DNA from: Corynebacterium atrinae
GTDB taxonomy: Bacteria; Actinomycetota; Actinomycetes; Mycobacteriales; Mycobacteriaceae
Direction of reading: 5' to 3'
Assembly: GCF_030408455.1 (NCBI RefSeq)
Contig: NZ_CP046977.1
Coordinates: 1,798,001 to 1,862,000 of the forward strand
Length of the DNA stretch: 64,000 bases
Shown: positions 57,180 to 64,000 of the stretch, piece after piece
Numbering within the stretch: the first letter of the stretch is position 1
Layout of the letters: the number at the start of each line of letters is the position of its first letter
Position numbers and translations under genes: made by a program
Notes under the pieces: generated by a model
Told to the model about the DNA's origin: nothing
Database searches by the model: none
Seen by the model: the letters and a program-made list of their open reading frames with translations, nothing else

Positions 57180-57464
57180 TTAATGGCGGGGCGGATCCTG
57201 ACGGCCGGTGAGGATATCAATGACGCTGCGAATAGCCGCATCACCAACCGCCGGCCCACGGGGTGCCTGATGGGATTTGATCACCGGCTCACCGGTCGTG
57301 GCGACCGGACGCTCTGCAGTGCCATCGGCAATGACGAGCAACGTGGTGTCCTCCAGCTCGAGGGTGACGTTGTCGCTGACGCCAGCGGTGCGGGCGGCGT
57401 CGACAAGCGCGCGAAGATCTGCGAACGTAGCATCGGCCAGGTCGATGGAGAGAGATACGGCCAT
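57180..57464 (-). CDS. Conserved hypothetical protein, 94 residues
   Basis: Begins MAVSLSIDLADATFADLRAL and continues with a helical-strand pattern (VDAARTAGVSDNVTLELEDTTLLVIAD), ending in a flexible His tail. AAGGAG lies 6 nt before ATG 57464, good evidence for translation. It stands between glnE and the AAA ATPase on the same strand. The alternating pattern suggests a small alpha/beta domain. No family recognised. Confidence 0.72.
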   Translation of the reverse strand: MAVSLSIDLADATFADLRALVDAARTAGVSDNVTLELEDTTLLVIADGTAERPVATTGEPVIKSHQAPRGPAVGDAAIRSVIDILTGRQDPPRH

Positions 57465-57559
57465 GATGGTCTCCTTAGTGCTGAGTGTTGGTCACGGCCC
57501 AGCGTAGGCACTGCACCCTGCCAGGAACAGGGCCCTTAAGGGTTTGCCCTGCCCCCGCA

Positions 57560-60500
57560 TCAGGGCTCCATCGTCTCCTCACCCCAAAACACCTCGTCGA
57601 CGACCTGCCGCGCCTGACGGGTGATCTTTAGATAGGCCTCCAAGAACCCCTGGTAGTCCTCCGGATCCCAGCCAGCCGCGCCCGCCACCTGCGCCAGGGC
57701 GGGGCCGGGTTGCGGCAGCTGATCAGTGCGCCTCCCGCGCACGAGCACGAGAGCATTGCGGGCGTTGGTAGCCATCAACCACGCCTCACGCAAAGTCGCC
57801 ACCTTCCCCGGCGAGATGATGCCCTTTTCTTTGATGACATCGAGGATCTCCAACGTGGAAGTGTTGTGCATCTCCGGGAAGTTGTGGGCATGCATCATAG
57901 TCAGGAGCTGAACGGTCCACTCGATGTCAGTCAAGGCCCCGCGACCAAGCTTGGTGTGCGTGTTGCGGTCAGCACCGCGCGGTAGCCGCTCATCATCGAT
58001 CCGCGCTTTCATGCGGCGGATCTCCCGAATCTCGCTTGCCGACGCCCCGCCTTCCGGATACCGAAACTCATCGATCATGCGCAGGAACTTCTCACCCACC
58101 CCCTCATCACCAGCAACGACAGTCGCGCGGAGCAGGGCCTGGGTCTCCCAAACCTCTCCCCATTCCCGGTAATAGCGCTCATACGATTCGATGGTTCGCA
58201 CAGCCGCCCCGGATCGCCCCTCCGGGCGCAGGCCGAGATCCACTTCCAAGGGCGGATCACCGGAAGGTTTGGACAGCCTCGAACGCATGCGATCACAAAT
58301 CCCGATCGCCCACTTCACCGCGTCACCGTCGTCGACTCCCTCGGTGGGCTCGCAGACGAACATGACATCGGCATCAGAGCCGTACCCGAGCTCGGCCCCA
58401 CCCAGGCGGCCCATTCCAATGATGACGATCCACGCCGGCGGCGTATCGACGCCCCGTTCCAACAGGTCAGCCCGCACCTCAGCCAACAGGCTAGCCTGGA
58501 GAACTGCGTCCCACACCAACGACAATTCCAAGCACACCTGCTCAACCGGCATGAAGTGCAGGAGGTCAGCCGACGCGATTCGAGCGAGCTCCACCCGACG
58601 CAGCGAGCGCGCCACGGCGACCGCTTTATCCGGATCATCGTGTCGCTTCGACGAGGCCACAAGCGCCTTGTTGACCTGATCTGGCGCCACTTCCATGAGT
58701 TTGGGCCCGCTCGCGCCATCCCCGAGCTGCTTGACGAAGTCCGGGGCCGAGATAATCAGATCCGAGGTGTACGGCGACGTACCGAGGATGCGCATGAGGC
58801 GCTGGCCCACGACTCCTTCATCGCGCAGCATCCGCAGGAACCAAACCTTGTCGTAAGCGGCTTCCGATAGTTTGCGGTAGTTGAGCAGTCCCGCGTCCGG
58901 GTCGGCCGTCTCCGAGAGCCAGGTCATGAGAGTTGGCAAGAGCATGGCCTGAAGCTTTGCCTTGCGGGAGGCTCCGGAGGCCAACGCGGTCAGGTGCTCG
59001 AAGGCACGGGTAGGGTGGAGATAGCCCAGCGCCGCCAACTGCAGTTTCGCCGCTTCCGGCGACAGCGTGATCTCATCGACCGACAGGTTGACCACGGTGT
59101 GTAGCAGGGGCCGGTAGAACAGGCGCGAGTGTAGATCCGAAATCAGAAGCCTGATTTTGCGCAGCTGTGCAGTGAAAACTTCGATGGCGGATTTCTTAGC
59201 GCTGGCCGCAAACCCACTCGTGCGCGCCAACCACGCAAGGTTCTTCTCGTCTTCTTCAGCGGGAAGGGTGTGCGTCCGACGCAGGCGCTGCAATTGCAAC
59301 CGGTGTTCCAAGAGGCGAAGGAACTCATAAGCCTCAATCAGTTGGTGACCATCTTCTCTTCCGACGAAGCCGCCATCGACGAGTGCCGCGAGGGCTTGAA
59401 CGGTAGAAAGCACTCGCAGGGATTCGTCCGAACGGCCGTGAACGAGCTGCAATAGTTGCACCGCAAACTCAACATCGCGAAGTCCACCGACACCCAACTT
59501 GAGCTCGCGGGTACGCAGGTTCTCCGGCACATTCTCTAACACTCGACGACGCATTGCCTGGACGTCTTCCACGAAGGACTCTCGTTGGGAGGCGGACCAC
59601 ACCATGGGGGCCAACGCCTCCACGTAAGCCTGGGCGAGCGGCACGTAGCCGGTCATCGGCCGTGCCTTGAGCAGAGCCTGGAACTCCCAGGTTTCTGCCC
59701 ATCGCCGGTAATAGGCGACGTGGCTGTCCAACGTACGTACAAGCGCGCCAGATTTTCCCTCGGGCCTCAGGTTGGCGTCAACCTCGAAGAAGGCGGCCGA
59801 TCCGATCCTCATGAACTCGCCAGCCAAGCGCGTGGCCCGTGGGCTGGGTGGCTCGGCAATGAAAATGACGTCAACGTCGGAGATGTAGTTCAACTCCTGT
59901 GCACCGCACTTCCCCATCGCAATGATCCCCAGGCGAGTGTCCACGTCTTTTTCCCCATAGACACCGGTGACGGCAACAGACAGGGCGGCGGTGAGGGCGG
60001 CGTCAGCAAGCGATGAGAGCAGACCTGTGACAGTGCGGAAATCGATGCGTGGCTGCTGTAACCCGACATGGCGGCGGGAGACGAAGGTACCAGCAAAGTC
60101 GTGAGCGGCGATGCGCATGATGAGCGTACGATACGCCAGCTTCAAGTCATTCTTGGCTTCCGGCCCGCAGATAGCTGCCCGGTACGTACCGGGGGTGGAA
60201 AGATCCTCCCGGGCAGTATCTGGGCCGAGGTCCTCACCATCTTCCTCCGACACAACAATGGACGCTGGTGTTGCCCCCACTGCGCCGAGCATCGTCTGCA
60301 TGAGCTCTTCGGGATGGGGAAGCTCCTTGTCCAGCTCGCGCCATAACTCGGGATTGGCCACCAAGTGATCACCTAGCGCAGTTGACCCTCCCACCAGAGC
60401 GAACAGCCTTATGCGCAGGTCGGTGTTGTCGCGCAATCCCCGATCGAGTTCGAATCGATCATCTCCCAGGGCATTCATCAGCCGCACGATGGTATTCAAC

Positions 60501-60661
60501 GCCAGGTCCGAATCGCCCGCGCTGGCCAAAGCCCACAGCAGATCCGTGGAATCGGGGTTGTCCCAACCAAGCCACGTGAGATCGGCCGATGAATGCGGAC
60601 CTGTCAGGTTGAGGACGGCCGGGGAGGGAACAGTCGATCGAGGTTGGGCTGCTGCAGACAT
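57560..60661 (-). CDS. glnE: Bifunctional glutamine synthetase adenylyltransferase/deadenylyltransferase
   Basis: 1033 residues, two nucleotidyltransferase halves each followed by a helical GlnE domain. N-terminal (adenylyl-removing) half: IIAMGKCGAQELNYISDVDV and GGLRDVEFAVQLLQLVHG; C-terminal (adenylylating) half: IGMGRLGGAELGYGSDADVM and GRGALTDIEWTVQLLTMMHA. Modifies the Tyr of GlnA in response to nitrogen status. ATG 60661 with AAGGAG 12 nt upstream; 18 bp after glnA2, so the two form an operon as in C. glutamicum. Confidence 0.95.
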   Translation of the reverse strand: MSAAAQPRSTVPSPAVLNLTGPHSSADLTWLGWDNPDSTDLLWALASAGDSDLALNTIVRLMNALGDDRFELDRGLRDNTDLRIRLFALVGGSTALGDHLVANPELWRELDKELPHPEELMQTMLGAVGATPASIVVSEEDGEDLGPDTAREDLSTPGTYRAAICGPEAKNDLKLAYRTLIMRIAAHDFAGTFVSRRHVGLQQPRIDFRTVTGLLSSLADAALTAALSVAVTGVYGEKDVDTRLGIIAMGKCGAQELNYISDVDVIFIAEPPSPRATRLAGEFMRIGSAAFFEVDANLRPEGKSGALVRTLDSHVAYYRRWAETWEFQALLKARPMTGYVPLAQAYVEALAPMVWSASQRESFVEDVQAMRRRVLENVPENLRTRELKLGVGGLRDVEFAVQLLQLVHGRSDESLRVLSTVQALAALVDGGFVGREDGHQLIEAYEFLRLLEHRLQLQRLRRTHTLPAEEDEKNLAWLARTSGFAASAKKSAIEVFTAQLRKIRLLISDLHSRLFYRPLLHTVVNLSVDEITLSPEAAKLQLAALGYLHPTRAFEHLTALASGASRKAKLQAMLLPTLMTWLSETADPDAGLLNYRKLSEAAYDKVWFLRMLRDEGVVGQRLMRILGTSPYTSDLIISAPDFVKQLGDGASGPKLMEVAPDQVNKALVASSKRHDDPDKAVAVARSLRRVELARIASADLLHFMPVEQVCLELSLVWDAVLQASLLAEVRADLLERGVDTPPAWIVIIGMGRLGGAELGYGSDADVMFVCEPTEGVDDGDAVKWAIGICDRMRSRLSKPSGDPPLEVDLGLRPEGRSGAAVRTIESYERYYREWGEVWETQALLRATVVAGDEGVGEKFLRMIDEFRYPEGGASASEIREIRRMKARIDDERLPRGADRNTHTKLGRGALTDIEWTVQLLTMMHAHNFPEMHNTSTLEILDVIKEKGIISPGKVATLREAWLMATNARNALVLVRGRRTDQLPQPGPALAQVAGAAGWDPEDYQGFLEAYLKITRQARQVVDEVFWGEETMEP

Positions 60662-60679
60662 AAGAGGAAAGCGCTCCTT

Positions 60680-62017
60680 TTAATAGTCGAGGGTGTTCCG
60701 TAGTTCCCAGGGAGTGATCTGCTCTTGGTAGTTGTGCCACTCTTTCCACTTAGAGCGCAGGAAGTATTCGTAGACGTGCTCACCGAGGACATCAGCCGCA
60801 AACTCGGATTTTTCCAACAGTCGAAGGGCTTGGTCGAGGGAGGCCGGCAAATCCTCGTATCCCATGGCGCGGCGCTCGCGGCGGGTAAGCTGCGAGATGT
60901 CGTCTTCGGCCGGATCATCCAATGGGTATTGCTCACGGATGCCCTTGAGCCCGGCGGCAATGATGAGCGAATACGCCAGGTAGGGGTTGCAAGCCGAATC
61001 CAGGGAGCGGACTTCCACCCGGCGCGAGTCGGCCTTGGCTAGGCGATAGGTGGGCACGCGGACTAGAGCCGATCGGTTGGACACACCCCAGGTGGCGGAG
61101 GTCGGAGCTTCGTTTCCGAACACGATGCGCTTGTAGGAGTTGGGCCATTGATTCGTCACCGCAGAGATCTCTGCAGCATGCTTTAGAACGCCGGCGATGA
61201 AGTGCTTCCCTGTTTTCGACAGCGAGATGTCATCATCGGGATCGTGGAAGGCGTTGGAGTCGCCTTCAAACAGGGAGATGTGCGAGTGCATGGCGGAACC
61301 CGCGTGTTCGGTGAACGGCTTTGGCATGAACGTGGCGCGCACCCCACTCGCGATCGCTACTTGCTTGATCAAATAACGGAAGGTCATGATGTTATCGGAC
61401 ATGGTCAGGGCATCAGCGTGGCGCAAATCAATCTCCTGCTGGCCTGGCGCGGTCTCGTGGTGGGAAAACTCCGTAGCAATCCCCATTGATTCCAAGGCCA
61501 CCATTGCCTCCCGTCGAAACTTCGGGGCCATGTTGCTCGTCGCCTGATCAAAGTAGCCACCGTTGTCCGTGGGCATGAGAGCGGACAGATCATCTGTATT
61601 GGTGACCAGGTAGAACTCAATCTCGGGTGAGATCATGCAGGTGAAACCCTCATCCGCCGCTAGCTTGACCTGACGGCGCAAAATCTGGCGAGGGTCAGAC
61701 CACGACGGCTGCCCGTCGGGCGTAGTGATGTCGCAGAACATCTGCGCAGACTGAATCTCAGGACTTCCTGCATCGAATGGCAAGACGCGGAAAGTGGAAG
61801 GATCGGGCAACGCGATGGTGTCGGATTCGGAAATCCGGGAGAAGCCCTCGATGGAGGACCCATCGAAGCCGACCCCTTCCTCAAAAGCGCTTTCCAGCTC
61901 AGAGGGGCTCATCATCACTGACTTGAGGTAGCCAAGTATGTCAGTGAACCAAAGACGGATGAAACGAATGTCGTGTTCTTCGACGGTGCGCAGCACGAAT
62001 TCCTGTTGTCGATTCAT
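60680..62017 (-). CDS. glnA2: Glutamine synthetase type I-alpha-like, GlnA2
   Basis: 445 residues, shorter than GlnA. FDGSSIEGFSRI, ISPEIEFYLV, MPKPFTEHAGSAMHSHISL are present; the LYELPPEE adenylylation motif of GlnA is replaced by LTRRERRAMGYEDLP, so it should not be modified by GlnE although encoded with it. In other actinobacteria GlnA2-like enzymes can be weak GS or gamma-glutamylpolyamine synthetases. ATG 62017 chosen by TAGGGT geometry. Confidence 0.92.
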   Translation of the reverse strand: MNRQQEFVLRTVEEHDIRFIRLWFTDILGYLKSVMMSPSELESAFEEGVGFDGSSIEGFSRISESDTIALPDPSTFRVLPFDAGSPEIQSAQMFCDITTPDGQPSWSDPRQILRRQVKLAADEGFTCMISPEIEFYLVTNTDDLSALMPTDNGGYFDQATSNMAPKFRREAMVALESMGIATEFSHHETAPGQQEIDLRHADALTMSDNIMTFRYLIKQVAIASGVRATFMPKPFTEHAGSAMHSHISLFEGDSNAFHDPDDDISLSKTGKHFIAGVLKHAAEISAVTNQWPNSYKRIVFGNEAPTSATWGVSNRSALVRVPTYRLAKADSRRVEVRSLDSACNPYLAYSLIIAAGLKGIREQYPLDDPAEDDISQLTRRERRAMGYEDLPASLDQALRLLEKSEFAADVLGEHVYEYFLRSKWKEWHNYQEQITPWELRNTLDY

Positions 62018-62024
62018 GCCACTA

Positions 62025-62030
62025 ACCCTA
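62025..62030 (-). promoter_or_regulatory. -10 TAGGGT, leaderless glnA2
   Basis: TAGGGT on the minus strand, 7 nt, ATG 62017. Confidence 0.55.
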
Positions 62031-62190
62031 ATGACGGAATCCGACACTAGATGACAAGCGGGGGTGAAAATTCCTCTCATCGTCGCTGTTCGCTCCGGAG
62101 CAACCTGCGCGCGGGGGTAGCAATGTCGGGGGCGCCTGCTGAACTAGAACTACCAACCAATCGAACAAATAAACGAACAGGACCTCTTAC

Positions 62191-63327
62191 ATGCCTAACT
62201 TCAGCGACGATGTAAAGCACAAGCTCCAGGCAGAAGCAGCTTCAGAGCTGGTCTACCGCCGCCAACTCAAAGGCGAAATCTCAGATCTCCTCATGATCAG
62301 CGCCAGCCGAGGCTGGACGCCCGATGACCTCCGCCACGTGAGCGGCACCAACATTGATCCTCTCTTGCTCGAGGCCCAAAACCGCATTCACGGCTGCACA
62401 ACCCCGGCAATCCGGGCGGCCTGGCAGCGGCATTGCCTGACTACCCAGGACGTCACCCTCCCCATCCCCGAACTGGAAATGATTAAAGCGCGCCTCGGCG
62501 CTGTGCCTCGCCTGCGCGATGCAGACATCGTCACCGATGTCTCCTGCCTCGGGCTGCTTCGTGACGTTGCTTGTCAAGGCGCTCAAGGGACCACCACGAA
62601 GCCATCCGCCGACGGAAGACCGTCCACAGCGGAGGCTCGCATCCGTCAAAGAATCGCCCTCCTCCTGAAAAAGGCCGAATCGACGAACTACGAAGCGGAG
62701 GCCGAGTCCTTCATAGCCAAGGCCCAGCAACTCCGCCAGCGCTACCGTCTCGACTCAGCTACTGAGGATGACTCCACTTTTGCAGACTCCCAGCTGGTTT
62801 CCGTGCGCATCCGACTAACCGGCACGTGGGTGCGATACCAATACCTGTTGCTATGCAATGTTGCGCGTCCCAACTCGTGTGAGAGCATCCTCATTCCTTC
62901 AGTGGATATCGCGAGCGTTGTCGGCCACCCCGAGGATGTGTGGCACGTAGTCGAGCTTTTCGCTGAACTCAATCGTCAGCGGGACTTCTTCATGCGCACC
63001 TCGCCCGGTGCGCGCGAGGCGGCGCAGCTTCGCCAGACCGCCCCGTACCGTAGGTCCTTCCTCCTTGCCTTCGCCACCCGCATCGGCACCCTGCTCGCCG
63101 CCGCCAACAAGGAAGTCCCCGAGCCACAACCAAGTGACAGTATGGCTCTAGCTCTGCTCGTGCGCCGAGGTCAGGCCGCTAGCGACTTCATGGAAAGCGT
63201 CTTCGGATCGGCCCGCAGCATGACTTTTTCCCCCACACATCGGCGAGGATTTGAAGATGGCTTCAACGCCGCGACTAACTCCCACTTCTCTGCGAAAAGC
63301 CCGACTACCGCTCAGCGAGCCGGGTGA
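62191..63327 (+). CDS. DUF2786-containing protein
   Basis: 378 residues, soluble. DUF2786 at about 150-190 (RIRQRIALLLKKAESTNYEA, then EAESFIAKAQQLRQRYRLD). A helical N-terminal region precedes it and a C-terminal part with many Arg follows. DUF2786 occurs in bacterial and some phage proteins with no known function. ATG 62191 with AGGA 8 nt upstream. It is divergent from glnA2-glnE. Confidence 0.82.
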   Translation: MPNFSDDVKHKLQAEAASELVYRRQLKGEISDLLMISASRGWTPDDLRHVSGTNIDPLLLEAQNRIHGCTTPAIRAAWQRHCLTTQDVTLPIPELEMIKARLGAVPRLRDADIVTDVSCLGLLRDVACQGAQGTTTKPSADGRPSTAEARIRQRIALLLKKAESTNYEAEAESFIAKAQQLRQRYRLDSATEDDSTFADSQLVSVRIRLTGTWVRYQYLLLCNVARPNSCESILIPSVDIASVVGHPEDVWHVVELFAELNRQRDFFMRTSPGAREAAQLRQTAPYRRSFLLAFATRIGTLLAAANKEVPEPQPSDSMALALLVRRGQAASDFMESVFGSARSMTFSPTHRRGFEDGFNAATNSHFSAKSPTTAQRAG

Positions 63328-63391
63328 GAGGAGCGGCGCTAAGCTAGAAATTGCACATAAGCCCTAGTAAAACTAATTATAGGAGTTCTTG

Positions 63392-64000
63392 ATGAGTACT
63401 CGTGCCTTTCTCGAGGTCGAAGCCAAGTTCGCCGTAGCCGATAACGCCACGTGCCCCGATTTGACCCAGATAGAGGGTGTCAAATCAGTAATGGCTACAG
63501 CTCATCACCAACTGTCTGCCATTTACTACGACACCGATGATCTCCGCCTCACCCGATCAAAGATCACTCTGAGGCGCCGTGAAGGCGGCAGCGATGATGG
63601 CTGGCACATAAAGTTCCCGGGTTCCGCCGGACGCTTAGAAGTGCACGCCCCCCTCGGCGAACCAATCGATGGGATTCTTCGGATACCAGAAGAACTCCGC
63701 GACCAGGTGCGCGCTTTAGTACGCAACAACGAGCTGAAACCCATTGCTCAAGTGGACAACCATCGCACAGAGATAACTCTTGGCGGCGAGGGGGGTGCCC
63801 CCGTGGCCGAGTTCTGTGACGATCACGTCTCCGCTTGGTCGCTACTTCCCGGCGGAGACAACACCACGTGGCGGGAATGGGAAGTCGAGCTTTCCGGAGA
63901 CGTCGCCGGGACGGATACTGCCGCCGACATCATGCCCTCCGCTACCTCCCTTCTCATCAGCGCAGGTGCCAAAGTATCTTCGTCACCGTCCAAGCTCGTC
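63392..64000 (+). CDS. CYTH-domain protein, 5' part (3' end outside window)
   Basis: 203 codons to the window edge without a stop. CYTH triphosphate tunnel fold: FLEVEAKFAV (ExExK), SAIYYDTDDLRLTRSKITLRRREGGSDDGWHIKFP. Proteins of this type in actinobacteria usually continue into a CHAD domain that binds polyphosphate; that part is not visible. AGGAG lies 6 nt before ATG 63392. The gene follows the DUF2786 gene by 64 bp. Confidence 0.85.
   Translation, partial: MSTRAFLEVEAKFAVADNATCPDLTQIEGVKSVMATAHHQLSAIYYDTDDLRLTRSKITLRRREGGSDDGWHIKFPGSAGRLEVHAPLGEPIDGILRIPEELRDQVRALVRNNELKPIAQVDNHRTEITLGGEGGAPVAEFCDDHVSAWSLLPGGDNTTWREWEVELSGDVAGTDTAADIMPSATSLLISAGAKVSSSPSKLV

Overview
The window is a continuous stretch of core chromosome from a high-GC Corynebacterium. 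It carries the corynebacterial markers aroG(II)-pknL, mptA, pimB, the ctaE-qcrCAB and ctaC-ctaF respiratory genes, ltsA-type asnB, a three-lipoyl-domain E2, lipBA, and glnA/glnE/glnA2, largely in the order known from C. glutamicum. I cannot name the species. The glycine cleavage genes gcvPTH, which I recall as absent from C. glutamicum, sit between the E2 gene and lipB. There is no rRNA, tRNA, CRISPR array, prophage or insertion sequence that I can see.

Layout. 1-7.9 kb: end of mptA, an Rv2175c-like regulator divergent from the PASTA kinase pknL, DAHP synthase, a small exoribonuclease, two tandem GT87 mannosyltransferases. 7.9-14.2 kb: acyltransferase 3, plsC, glucokinase, pimB and two NlpC/P60 hydrolases; the second is preceded by a convincing ydaO-type (c-di-AMP) riboswitch. 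14.6-21.3 kb: cytochrome bc1 and aa3 oxidase genes in two minus-strand units. 21.6-30.7 kb: asnB/ltsA, DUF1345, a 105-bp tandem repeat, erpA, DUF3043, a lone cobT, ilvE, pepA, a DeoR regulator with a tiny divergent ORF. 31-42.5 kb: a lipoate cluster (E2, gcvPTH, lipB, lipA), DUF4191 and a succinate-exporter-type permease. 42.5-47.4 kb: RDD protein, glnA, then an SRPBCC-tetR cassette lying between two direct copies of a structured repeat, a CPBP protease, an FMN reductase. 47.5-53.3 kb: a zinc-type ABC importer, yjdM, VIT-family and DUF2231 proteins, a Nudix hydrolase, a secreted serine protease. 53.3-64 kb: thrC, an MFS permease, an AAA ATPase, glnE-glnA2, DUF2786 and a truncated CYTH protein.

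How the genes fit together. Three themes recur: cell envelope (mannosyltransferases, PknL, NlpC/P60 hydrolases, LtsA), the menaquinol to oxygen chain, and nitrogen/one-carbon metabolism (glnA, its adenylyltransferase glnE, glnA2, gcvPTH with the lipoylation enzymes the H protein needs).

Transcription style. At least fifteen genes have a TANNNT-like -10 hexamer ending 6-7 nt before the start codon, the geometry of leaderless mRNAs. I used this to choose several starts. Four convergent gene pairs overlap by exactly 4 nt at their stop codons. The strongest leads for new biology are the structured direct repeat around 44.65/45.90 kb, the 105-bp tandem repeat at 24.3 kb and the 28-bp inverted repeat at 33.3 kb.
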